Positions 25,494-32,734 of a stretch of DNA of 64,000 nt are shown piece after piece. Made by a program: the position numbers and the translations under genes. This DNA comes from an uncultured Candidatus Saccharibacteria bacterium (lineage in GTDB: Bacteria; Patescibacteriota; Saccharimonadia; Saccharimonadales; Saccharimonadaceae), in the NCBI GenBank assembly GCA_938046735.1, contig CALIXF010000008.1, positions 111,360 to 175,359 on the forward strand, read 5' to 3'. The notes under the pieces were generated by a model. It had not been told where the DNA came from. It searched no databases and worked only from the letters and a program-made list of their open reading frames with translations. Positions within the stretch are counted from its first letter, which is position 1. Every line of letters begins with the position of its first letter.

Positions 25494-26198
25494 ATGGCCG
25501 ATCTTAAAACTGATGCAATTGTTTTAAAACGTGTAAACTACCGAGAAGGCGATCGGATTATTACTTTTTTGACACCAGATGGTCGCGTTTCCGCTATCGC
25601 TAAAAGCGCCAGAAAGGAAAAATCTAAGCTCGCTGGTGGTATCGAGATGTTTACTCTTTCTAGTATCGTTATTCATCAACGAGACCGTGTTAAAAAAAAT
25701 GACGAATCTAGCTCTGAGTCTTTTGGTGTTCTAACGTCTGCCCGTCCCAAAGAGTTTTACCATCAGATTATCACTGATTTCGAAACATTAGAGCTAGCCT
25801 CCAGTTTTCTTAAGCAAGTTTCTCGTCTTTCTCATCAGATTAGTTCGGCTGATCTTTTTTGTCTTTTGCACCAAACACTCTGCGTACTCAATGCTTCCAG
25901 TGACGATCCTTTAGCGAGACAAATTATTAAGATTTATTTCAGCCTAAATCAAGCAAGAATTTGTGGGGAAGAAATCAACCTCTTTTTCGACCGTGATGGC
26001 CAGAAATTAGAGGCCACTGCGACTTATGATTGGGATAGTTTTGAGAAAGTTCTCATTAAGAGAACTGACGGGACAGGTTCAATCGATCAAAACGTTATAA
26101 AAATCTTACGCCTCATTTTAACAACACAATTAAATGTAATATTGAAAATCAAAAATCTTCAAGCGTATCTGCCAATACTTTCCTATATTACTACTTAA
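25494..26198 (+). CDS. recO: DNA repair protein RecO
   Basis: 234 residues. The N-terminal OB-fold begins T-D-A-I-V-L-K-R and contains Y-R-E-G-D-R-I-I-T-F-L-T, typical of RecO, followed by the helical domain. RecO anneals ssDNA and helps load RecA on SSB-coated DNA. The C-terminal Cys4 zinc knuckle found in many RecO proteins is missing, as it is in E. coli. It is third in the kinase-receiver-recO cluster. Confidence 0.9.
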   Translation: MADLKTDAIVLKRVNYREGDRIITFLTPDGRVSAIAKSARKEKSKLAGGIEMFTLSSIVIHQRDRVKKNDESSSESFGVLTSARPKEFYHQIITDFETLELASSFLKQVSRLSHQISSADLFCLLHQTLCVLNASSDDPLARQIIKIYFSLNQARICGEEINLFFDRDGQKLEATATYDWDSFEKVLIKRTDGTGSIDQNVIKILRLILTTQLNVILKIKNLQAYLPILSYITT

Positions 26199-26200
26199 AA

Positions 26201-26209
26201 TGATATAAT
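26201..26209 (+). promoter_or_regulatory. Extended -10 for glyQS
   Basis: TGA-TATAAT ends 23 nt before the ATG. The leader carries AGGAG, so this gene is in the Shine-Dalgarno class. Confidence 0.6.
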
Positions 26210-26232
26210 AAAAAGAAATAACAGGAGTCAAT

Positions 26233-27570
26233 ATGGCAAAACTTGAGGATATCGTGAGTCTATGTAAACGTCGTGGATTTATTTTTCAGGGTTCCGACGT
26301 TTATGGCGGTATGGCTGGTACTTGGGATTTTGGCCCCCTTGGTGTCGCTTTAAAGCGCAAGATTATGCAGATATGGTGGAAATACTGGGTTGAAGATCGC
26401 GAAGATATGTTCGGCGTTGACGCCGCCATAATTATGAATCCTAAAACTTGGATTGCTTCAGGCCATGCTGCGACTTTTGCTGATCCACTGGTCGAATGTA
26501 ATGAATGTCATGGACGTTTCCGTGCAGATAAACTAGCCAAAACTGTTGAAGGGCATGATTTGTCTGCCAACATTACAAAAGACCAACTAATGGCTGCCGG
26601 AATTAAATGTCCAACCTGTGGCAAGACGAATTGGGGTGAAGTTAAACAATTTAATATGATGTTTGAAACCCATGTTGGTGCTGTCTCTGATGAAACTTCC
26701 GTTGCTTATTTGCGCCCAGAGACCGCCCAAGGTATTTTTACAAACTATAAAAATGTTGTCGATAATATTTATCCTGATCTACCATTCGGTCTTGTTCAGC
26801 AGGGAAAAGCTTTTCGCAATGAGATCTCTCCACGCGATTTTATCTTTCGCTGCCGCGAACTTGAACAAATGGAAATTGAATACTTTGTTCATCCAAACGA
26901 TTGGGAACGTATTTTTACTGAGCTACTTCGGGACATCCATGTTTTTCTTGAAGAGATTATGCAACTTCCTGCTAGTATGATTCACGAATATGAGGTTCCA
27001 GCAAATGACCGCGCCCATTATTCAAAACGTACCATTGACATTGAATTTGATTTTCCAATTGGCTCCGAAGAGTTGCTTGGTCTTGCTTATCGCACTGATT
27101 TTGACTTGCAAAATGTTGCTCGTGCTTCTGGTAAGAGCATGGAGTATCGTGATAAGAAGACTGGTGAAAGTTTTGTTCCACACGTGATCGAACCGTCCTT
27201 TGGTGTAGAACGTCTTGTAATGGCTGTTCTCTCCGCTGCTTATTCCGAGGATAGTATAAATGGTGAGAAACGCATTGTTCTGAAACTTCCTGAAACCTTT
27301 GCGCCATTTCGTTTCTGTGTTTCTCCTCTACTTAAAAATAAGCCAGAGCTGGTAGAAAAGGCTAAGACTGTCTATCAACTTCTCCGTAAGAAATATGGTA
27401 ACGTGACCTGGGATGATTCTGGCAATATCGGTAAACGTTATCGTAAGCAGGACGAAATTGGTACTCCAAAATGTATTGTTGTGGATTTTGATACCCTCGA
27501 GGATGATACTGTTACTGTGAGAGATCGTGACACCATGACACAAACTCGTGTAAAAATCAGTGATTTATAG
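26233..27570 (+). CDS. glyQS: Glycyl-tRNA synthetase, single-chain (alpha2) type
   Basis: 445 residues. This is the homodimeric GlyRS of archaea, eukaryotes and some bacteria, not the two-subunit GlyQ/GlyS form. The start C-K-R-R-G-F-I-F-Q-G-S-D-x-Y-G-G, the zinc pairs C-N-E-C-H and C-P-T-C-G (about 94-125), motif 2 F-R-N-E-I-S-P-R near 194, motif 3 with E-P-S-F-G-V-E-R near 315, and a C-terminal anticodon-binding domain are all present. An AGGAG ribosome site precedes the ATG. The disulfide-related pair lies immediately downstream. Confidence 0.96.
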   Translation: MAKLEDIVSLCKRRGFIFQGSDVYGGMAGTWDFGPLGVALKRKIMQIWWKYWVEDREDMFGVDAAIIMNPKTWIASGHAATFADPLVECNECHGRFRADKLAKTVEGHDLSANITKDQLMAAGIKCPTCGKTNWGEVKQFNMMFETHVGAVSDETSVAYLRPETAQGIFTNYKNVVDNIYPDLPFGLVQQGKAFRNEISPRDFIFRCRELEQMEIEYFVHPNDWERIFTELLRDIHVFLEEIMQLPASMIHEYEVPANDRAHYSKRTIDIEFDFPIGSEELLGLAYRTDFDLQNVARASGKSMEYRDKKTGESFVPHVIEPSFGVERLVMAVLSAAYSEDSINGEKRIVLKLPETFAPFRFCVSPLLKNKPELVEKAKTVYQLLRKKYGNVTWDDSGNIGKRYRKQDEIGTPKCIVVDFDTLEDDTVTVRDRDTMTQTRVKISDL

Positions 27571-27583
27571 TTAAACTAAATTT

Positions 27584-27589
27584 AGGAGG
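27584..27589 (+). promoter_or_regulatory. AGGAGG ribosome site that implies an AUU start
   Basis: A full AGGAGG lies 5 nt before ATT at 27595. No ATG or GTG occurs in that frame between the in-frame stop at 27583 and the TTG at 27622, which has no ribosome site. Confidence 0.65.
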
Positions 27590-27594
27590 CAATT

Positions 27595-28236
27595 ATTAAA
27601 AAACAGCCATTAAAAAGACGTTTGAAACAAGGTTTTTCGCATTTTATATATGCGGTTAAATATCTGCCAGCTCTTTTTAAAAATCGTTATTTTCTTTGGT
27701 CATTTCTGATTTGTTTTCTAATTTTTGGCTTTTTACTTAACTTCTTCGCTGCTGGTACTGCAAACTGGCAGCTTTTTCAGCTATCTAACCTTCGTGGCAA
27801 ACTGGTCTTAATTTTTAATACTTTTATGTCAGTCTTTGGTATTGGACGTACTTTGCCAGATTTTCTTTTTATGACCACAATTAATTTTGTCCAGTCCATC
27901 CTTTTTGGTTTACTTTTCTTTATCCTTCATTTTCGCAAACAAAACCTCTCCGACAATCTCCAAAGTACCGGTATTATTGCTAGCTTTTTTCTTTTGAGTT
28001 CTGGCTGTCCGACTTGTGGTACCGCTCTTCTAGCACCGATTTTTATTTCTATTCTCGGATCATCTGGTCTTGCTCTCGTTGGTACGGTTTCTTTCGTTCT
28101 TAATTTAATCTCACTTGTTTTAGCGCTCTTCGTTTTTCAAAAACTTGGCTACGAAGCGTACATTATTTCCGAAGCTCAAAAATATCAACAGAAAAATCAT
28201 AAGATATCCAAAGGAGAAAAACATGATCAAAAATAA
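27595..28236 (+). CDS. Membrane protein with C-x-x-C motif, probable disulfide-exchange partner
   Basis: 213 residues if initiated at the ATT at 27595 (204 from the TTG at 27622). The ATT has AGGAGG 5 nt upstream; the TTG has none. About four to five hydrophobic segments follow a basic N-terminus, with a conserved-looking S-S-G-C-P-T-C-G-T motif between two of them. The next gene is a DsbA-like thioredoxin overlapping by 14 nt, so this protein may reoxidise it or pass electrons, as DsbB, VKOR or CcdA do, although it matches none of them clearly. It follows glyQS by 24 nt. Confidence 0.7.
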   Translation: MKKQPLKRRLKQGFSHFIYAVKYLPALFKNRYFLWSFLICFLIFGFLLNFFAAGTANWQLFQLSNLRGKLVLIFNTFMSVFGIGRTLPDFLFMTTINFVQSILFGLLFFILHFRKQNLSDNLQSTGIIASFFLLSSGCPTCGTALLAPIFISILGSSGLALVGTVSFVLNLISLVLALFVFQKLGYEAYIISEAQKYQQKNHKISKGEKHDQK

Positions 28237-29002
28237 CCGCACAACTGATTTTACTGAAATTGATGACTATGAGGTTAATACAAAAAGCAGTGTGCTAAGT
28301 CACATTCTTCGTTTTCTTGTGACCGGTGTGATAATTATTGTTTTTCTGGCTATTACTCTAACTTCTGCCCCAAAAAATCAGGACCTCAGTAGTATTAGGG
28401 ATGATCGTACTATTCTCGGAAATAAAACCGCTAAGAACCATTACGTTATGGTGACCGATGTGATGTGTCCGTACTGTACTGTCTTTTCTCGTCTTACTCT
28501 TGAAAACCAAGAAAAGTTTGAAAAATACTTGAAAGACCATGATATTGTTTTTGAGCTACGTGTAACTGATTTTCTTTATGAAAATAATATGGATAAATAT
28601 GGTTTTTCTAGGATGAGTGCCGAAGCTGTTGCTTGTGCTACTGAACAAAATAAATTTTGGGATTATTATCATCAGGTAATTCGTCGTCTCTGGAAAGATT
28701 ATCAGAGTAAGGGAATTGGTTCTTCTAAAAATGCTCCTGCCATCAAGGATTTAACTGTCAAATATTGGCAAAATATTGCCAAAGAAGTCAATCTCGATGA
28801 TTCATTTAATACTTGTTTATCAGAGCATAAGATGCTTGACAAGGTTAAGCAAAATACCGCCGAAGCAACTACTTTCATGCGTCGCTATAATCTTAACGGT
28901 ATGCCAAGTTTTAAGTTTGGCTCCTTCGCTACTTCGGGTTTTGATACTAGCTGGGATTATAGCTATGTTGAGCGCTTTCTTGAAGCAGGTTTAAAGAAAT
29001 AA
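28223..29002 (+). CDS. Membrane-anchored DsbA-like thiol-disulfide oxidoreductase
   Basis: 259 residues from the ATG at 28223, chosen because AAAGGAG precedes it; the frame is open further upstream inside the neighbour. One membrane helix (about 31-50) is followed by a thioredoxin-fold domain with active site C-P-Y-C near residue 88, an inserted helical part, and the cis-proline loop G-M-P-S-F near 230. It probably forms disulfides in exported proteins. The first 14 nt overlap the C-x-x-C membrane protein gene; the last 56 nt overlap the convergent Erm-like gene. Confidence 0.9.
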   Translation: MIKNNRTTDFTEIDDYEVNTKSSVLSHILRFLVTGVIIIVFLAITLTSAPKNQDLSSIRDDRTILGNKTAKNHYVMVTDVMCPYCTVFSRLTLENQEKFEKYLKDHDIVFELRVTDFLYENNMDKYGFSRMSAEAVACATEQNKFWDYYHQVIRRLWKDYQSKGIGSSKNAPAIKDLTVKYWQNIAKEVNLDDSFNTCLSEHKMLDKVKQNTAEATTFMRRYNLNGMPSFKFGSFATSGFDTSWDYSYVERFLEAGLKK

Positions 29003-29588
29003 TTTTTGCTTCAAATAAGACCGTAGGAACGCGTGGCGGTGGCGTGAAATCAGTTTCTTTCAGCGGTAAGCGAATTTTTGTTGTATAATTCTTAGCTAAA
29101 ATCCTTCCCAATTGACTAGTATAGTGTCTCTCTGTGATAATTAATTTTAAGGCAAGCTGTTTTTGTAAAATTAAATAAATAGCATCTGGTCGTCTATGTT
29201 CTTCGGAGTTCTTTTCTATGATCCGACCGTCTTGATTCTTAAGGTCGAGCAGTTTATAAAAAACTTCGGCCGAGAGGGAAAAAGGTGGATTCGAAAAAAT
29301 CTTATACGGTTCGTTTGGTAATTTCATTTCCCTAAAATCTCCTACAAAAATTTCCACATTGGCGATCTCTTGACGTTCCAAGTTTTCTCGCAATTTTCTT
29401 GCAGTCTCCGGGTCCTTTTCAATGGCAATCACTTTTTTACATCGTCTAGCCAGTGCGCTAGTAATTACACCAGACCCTGCACCAAGATCAATCACCAGAT
29501 CTTTCTTTTTTATATTGGAATGGCCTATCAAGAAAAGCGCAAGTCTAGGGCTTCTTAAAAAATTCTGATCAAGTTGAAATTTGCGCAT
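28947..29588 (-). CDS. Erm-like rRNA adenine N6-methyltransferase
   Basis: 213 residues from the ATG at 29588 (a TTG one codon earlier is possible). Family marks are Q-L-D-Q-N-F-L near the start, SAM motif I D-L-G-A-G-S-G near 35, E-K-D after strand 2, and the catalytic N-P-P-F-S-L-S near 102. RsmA has N-I-P-Y there; N-P-P-F is typical of actinobacterial Erm enzymes, which methylate A2058 of 23S rRNA and give macrolide-lincosamide-streptogramin B resistance. A housekeeping role is equally possible. It lies 4 nt after the Mbeg1-like hydrolase gene and overlaps the dsbA-like gene tail to tail. Confidence 0.78.
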   Translation of the reverse strand: MRKFQLDQNFLRSPRLALFLIGHSNIKKKDLVIDLGAGSGVITSALARRCKKVIAIEKDPETARKLRENLERQEIANVEIFVGDFREMKLPNEPYKIFSNPPFSLSAEVFYKLLDLKNQDGRIIEKNSEEHRRPDAIYLILQKQLALKLIITERHYTSQLGRILAKNYTTKIRLPLKETDFTPPPRVPTVLFEAKIISLNLLQESAQHSYNPS

Positions 29589-29592
29589 CAAG

Positions 29593-30714
29593 CTATTTCT
29601 CTTTGGTTTTAAAAGCTTTATTAAATTTAATCAGAAGTTCATTCTGTTCAATTTGTGAACGAATTAATGACTCACCTAATTTACGCCAAATTTCTGAAAT
29701 TATTTTCTTCTTTTCTTTTGGTGTATTCATAAATTCTTTTAAGATCTTCGGAGCAAAATGCTTCCACTCTCGCATCAGTTCTATCGGATTATTTAGTTCA
29801 ACTGAAGAGAAGATTTCAAACATTCCATTAACAAATATTTTAATTTCCTCGCGACTAGCGTCCTGCATCCATTTATTAATTGCACGATTGATCATATCGC
29901 TACGTTTAGTAGTTTTGGACCTCAGTAATTTATTTCCATCGACTTGCCAAGAATAGATATCGTGCTGGTAAACATTTTTCGCCGCACTATGTACAATAGT
30001 TAATCCTTCGCGATGTTCAAATAGACGACCAATAATCGACTCTTGTGGTACAAAAGTATGAATTCGGCCCAATATCTGAAAAGAACCCAAATCTTGTGCA
30101 GCCAGATCCTTTCGGATTCCAGGACCATCATAATTATAAACAGCTTGAATCTTCTTCTGGGTATGATCAGAAACATGGATGGCGGCAAAAATTGCCACAT
30201 GCCCGCCCTTTGAATGTCCACCAAGATAGAGCTTTTTCCAAAAGAATTTACGACGGATCTGTTTAAGATATTCCAAAGCTTCAATTTGAGCTGGGATTTG
30301 ATCGAGGAAAGCCAGATTGAAGTCTTCTTTCCAACCAGTTAGTGAGCTATCGGTTCCATAGAATGAGAGGTAGGTGCGTTCAATATTGAGATGTATTGTT
30401 ATTGCAGAGAATTGCTTCTCAAGATTCTTATCATTATGTCGTACAAAATCACTTACGCGCATTCTTTCAAATCTTTTTGACTGCCCTAAGAGTTCAATTA
30501 ATTTACGATCATCTGGCCAGCCAAAAGCTGATGCTGGCAGTTTCTTCATTTTCTCTGCCACGGACGCAATTGTTTCAAAAGATGTAAGTCTAATTTTATA
30601 GAACGGCAAATATGAAATTCTTGCCAAGATTAATTGATCTGCCTCAGAAAAAGGAGCTCTTTTTGAAATTTTTTGCGCTCCCATTTTGCGTAAATAATCA
30701 TTAACATTTACCAT
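29593..30714 (-). CDS. Mbeg1-like (DUF2974) alpha/beta hydrolase
   Basis: 373 residues. The N-terminus (N-D-Y-L-R-K-M-G ... F-S-E-A-D-Q-L-I-L-A-R-I-S-Y) matches the DUF2974 opening, and the nucleophile elbow G-G-H-S-K-G-G-H near residue 168 gives the catalytic Ser. Lipase or esterase activity is inferred from the fold; the substrate is unknown. There is no signal peptide, so it is cytoplasmic unless exported otherwise. The -10 TATAAT lies 12 nt before the ATG. It forms an operon with the Erm-like gene downstream. Confidence 0.85.
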   Translation of the reverse strand: MVNVNDYLRKMGAQKISKRAPFSEADQLILARISYLPFYKIRLTSFETIASVAEKMKKLPASAFGWPDDRKLIELLGQSKRFERMRVSDFVRHNDKNLEKQFSAITIHLNIERTYLSFYGTDSSLTGWKEDFNLAFLDQIPAQIEALEYLKQIRRKFFWKKLYLGGHSKGGHVAIFAAIHVSDHTQKKIQAVYNYDGPGIRKDLAAQDLGSFQILGRIHTFVPQESIIGRLFEHREGLTIVHSAAKNVYQHDIYSWQVDGNKLLRSKTTKRSDMINRAINKWMQDASREEIKIFVNGMFEIFSSVELNNPIELMREWKHFAPKILKEFMNTPKEKKKIISEIWRKLGESLIRSQIEQNELLIKFNKAFKTKEK

Positions 30715-30726
30715 AGATATATTTAT

Positions 30727-30735
30727 ATTATATCA
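30727..30735 (-). promoter_or_regulatory. Extended -10 for Mbeg1-like gene
   Basis: TGA-TATAAT on the minus strand ends 12 nt before the ATG at 30714, predicting a ~6-nt leader. Confidence 0.55.
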
Positions 30736-30757
30736 TTAAGTATTTTTTCATAAAAAA

Positions 30758-30833
30758 TGGTGGTTCCGACTGGACTTGAACCAGTGACACAAGGCTCTTC
30801 AGGCCTCTGCTCTACCAACTGAGCTACAGAACC
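30758..30833 (-). tRNA. tRNA-Phe (GAA)
   Basis: A 76-nt cloverleaf on the minus strand. Acceptor GGTTCTG pairs with CGGAACC, the D-loop is AGTTGGTA, the anticodon loop CTGAAGA gives GAA, and the T-arm GGTTCAAGTCC is normal. CCA is encoded. Confidence 0.96.
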
Positions 30834-30859
30834 ACTTTAAATTAGTATATCATATAGTA

Positions 30860-30868
30860 TGCTATAAT
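30860..30868 (+). promoter_or_regulatory. Extended -10 for hisS
   Basis: TGC-TATAAT ends 9 nt before the ATG at 30878. There is no Shine-Dalgarno, and the leader is predicted at 0-3 nt. Confidence 0.65.
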
Positions 30869-30877
30869 CAAGGTATT

Positions 30878-32173
30878 ATGAAAAGAATCAATACATCTGC
30901 AATTTCTGGGATGCAGGAGCTGTTGCCTGGTGCTCAGATCGTTTTTAATACCATCAAAGACCAAATTGCGAAGATGTATCATCTTCATGGCTATCAGTAT
31001 ATCGAGACCCCAATCATCGATCGTACTGAGATTTTACTTGCTAAGGCCGGTGGTGACACAGAAAAACAGATCTATAAGGTTGTGAAGACTGCCGAGACGG
31101 CAGATGAAGCCGATCAGGCTCTTCGTTTTGATCACACTGTCCCTTTGGCTCGTTATGTCGTTGAACATGAAAGTGAACTAACCTTTCCGTTCAAAGTCAC
31201 CCAGATCGGTCGCAATTTTCGTGGTGAGCGTTCTCAAAAAGGACGTTTTCGTGAATTTTATCAACTTGATGTTGACGTGATCGGTCGCAATAATCTTCCT
31301 ATTGCTTATGATGCTGACGTAGTTGAAACCGCCTATGCTGCACTTCAAACTTTTATTAAACCCAAAATGTTGATTCGTATCAGCAACCGTAAGATCTTAT
31401 CTGGCTTTCTTGAGGCCCTTGCTTTATCTAGCGATGCCAAAGCGGTTTTTGATATCATAGATCACGCTGAAAAAGTACCTATAAAGGAGACTAGGAATGC
31501 TCTGGAGTCTTTGGGTATTCCTGAAGAGAAGATTGAAAAAATTCTTCAATTTGTACAAATTAACGGTCCACGCGAACAGTCTATTAAGGCACTCAAAAAC
31601 CTTAGTCTTCAAAATAATCAATTTGAGCAAGGCATTAAAGAATTAGATCTCGTTTTAAATCTCCTTGAACAGTACGGTCTTGGCAAATCGGTAATTGCCG
31701 ATATGTTAATTATCCGTGGCTTAGATTATTATACTGGCACAGTCTTTGAAACTATCCTACCTGAGTATAAACAGATTGGTTCAATTTGTTCTGGTGGTCG
31801 CTATGAAAATCTGGCAAGCAACTACACGGATCAGTCTTTTCCAGGTGTCGGCATTTCTATTGGTCTCAGTCGTCTCTTTTACATCTTACAAACTTATAAT
31901 TTATTAGATGATTATGAATTTACGCCTGTGGATTATGTCTTGATCCCATTATCCGAATCAGAATATCTAATCACATCACAAATCGCTAAAAAGCTACGTC
32001 AGCAAGGTAAAAGTGTTGATATTATTTACTCAGATAAAAAACTAGGCGATAAAATGAAATATGCTGCAAAAATAGCTCGTTTTGCCGGTGTGATTGGTGA
32101 AAATGAAGGTAGAACTGGTACGGTGGAGTTTAAAGATCTCATCACCGGTGATAAAGAACTTGTAAAATTTTAA
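30878..32173 (+). CDS. hisS: Histidyl-tRNA synthetase
   Basis: 431 residues. The class II core opens with S-A-I-S-G-M-Q-E-L-L-P; motif 2 is G-R-N-F-R-G-E-R near residue 112. The HisRS signature R-G-L-D-Y-Y-T-G-T-V-F-E near 280 is followed by C-S-G-G-R-Y, then the anticodon-binding domain (about 340-431). It charges tRNA-His. It starts 45 nt from the divergent tRNA-Phe gene with an extended -10 almost on the start codon. An A/T-rich hairpin follows the stop. Confidence 0.96.
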   Translation: MKRINTSAISGMQELLPGAQIVFNTIKDQIAKMYHLHGYQYIETPIIDRTEILLAKAGGDTEKQIYKVVKTAETADEADQALRFDHTVPLARYVVEHESELTFPFKVTQIGRNFRGERSQKGRFREFYQLDVDVIGRNNLPIAYDADVVETAYAALQTFIKPKMLIRISNRKILSGFLEALALSSDAKAVFDIIDHAEKVPIKETRNALESLGIPEEKIEKILQFVQINGPREQSIKALKNLSLQNNQFEQGIKELDLVLNLLEQYGLGKSVIADMLIIRGLDYYTGTVFETILPEYKQIGSICSGGRYENLASNYTDQSFPGVGISIGLSRLFYILQTYNLLDDYEFTPVDYVLIPLSESEYLITSQIAKKLRQQGKSVDIIYSDKKLGDKMKYAAKIARFAGVIGENEGRTGTVEFKDLITGDKELVKF

Positions 32174-32195
32174 ATCAGCAGTTATATATCGTAAT

Positions 32196-32231
32196 GCAAA
32201 AAAAAGATGACTGTATGGTTGTCTTTTTTGC
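32196..32231 (+). terminator. Probable terminator after hisS
   Basis: GCAAAAAA...GAC and GTTGTCTTTTTTGC form an imperfect stem with a short loop and a T-rich right arm. From here to 32400 the sequence is A/T-rich with nothing recognised except two copies of TTAAACCGAACA (about 32268-32296). Confidence 0.5.
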
Positions 32232-32404
32232 GAATTATAACCCACTCACCGCCACTATGGCATCTGTTAAACCGAACAAAAACATTAAACCGAACATCAA
32301 AGTCAAATTCCGAATGGCCTATCTTTCATATTAATAACATAAAAAGCCAAAAAAGCAACTACAAATAGTCAACTATTAAAATACAAAACTCATAAAAAAC
32401 AAGG

Positions 32405-32432
32405 TTGACGAATAATCCACTCATGCTAAACT
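32405..32432 (+). promoter_or_regulatory. Promoter TTGACG-N16-TAAACT for orphan RNA
   Basis: The -35 TTGACG is at 32405-32410. The -10 TAAACT is at 32427-32432 with TGC before it (extended -10). The predicted start is near 32439-32440, exactly where the first stem of the RNA begins. Confidence 0.65.
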
Positions 32433-32439
32433 ATATATA

Positions 32440-32598
32440 GAACTTGGGCGAAGTTGAGAGACGTCGAAGTTCAAAGGGTGGAGTGTGAAGTAATTTGGCT
32501 AGGTTGCTTGTACTGGCAAACATTCTGAAGAAAGATTTAATTCTACCCAAAATTACGAGGTAATCAAAAATACACCACCAAGGTGTATTTTTCTTTTT
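32440..32598 (+). ncRNA. Orphan structured RNA with pseudoknot potential and own terminator
   Basis: No open frame covers this stretch, yet it has a promoter, ordered pairing and a terminator. Hairpin 1 pairs GAACTT/AAGTTC (32440-32445 with 32467-32472) plus GGCG/CGTC. Then GGGTGGA (32476-32482) can pair with TCTACCC (32542-32548), while GTAATTT (32490-32496) can pair with AAATTAC (32550-32556). The order A-B-A'-B' makes an H-type pseudoknot. A GCTAG/CTGGC hairpin lies inside. It lacks the hallmarks of SRP RNA, tmRNA and RNase P RNA and is short for the last. Identity unknown; 6S-like or lineage-specific RNA are options. Confidence 0.65.
32566..32598 (+). terminator. Terminator of orphan RNA
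   Basis: An 11-bp stem (AAAAATACACC with GGTGTATTTTT) with a 5-nt loop is followed by CTTTTT. Confidence 0.85.
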
Positions 32599-32605
32599 AC
32601 AACTA

Positions 32606-32614
32606 TGCTAAAAT
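32606..32614 (+). promoter_or_regulatory. Extended -10 for tRNA-Cys
   Basis: TGC-TAAAAT ends 8 nt before the tRNA 5' end. Confidence 0.5.
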
Positions 32615-32622
32615 TAGTACAT

Positions 32623-32696
32623 GGCACTGTGGCGGAGTGGTTACGCAGCGGTCTGCAAAACCGTGTACACCGGTTCAATTCCGGTCGGTGCCTCCA
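32623..32696 (+). tRNA. tRNA-Cys (GCA)
   Basis: A 74-nt cloverleaf. Acceptor GGCACTG pairs with CGGTGCC, anticodon loop CTGCAAA gives GCA, and the T-arm GGTTCAATTCC is normal. CCA is encoded. Confidence 0.96.
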
Positions 32697-32734
32697 AACT
32701 AAAAATCTAAAATAATTTAACATCATATCCAGAC

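Noticed and set aside
32268..32296. Two copies of TTAAACCGAACA
   Set aside because: There are only two short copies close together with no symmetry or context that suggests an element.
32257..32334. A 25-codon lysine-rich open frame between hisS and the orphan RNA
   Set aside because: It has no ribosome site, no -10 box at the leaderless distance and no recognisable similarity; chance is the simpler explanation.
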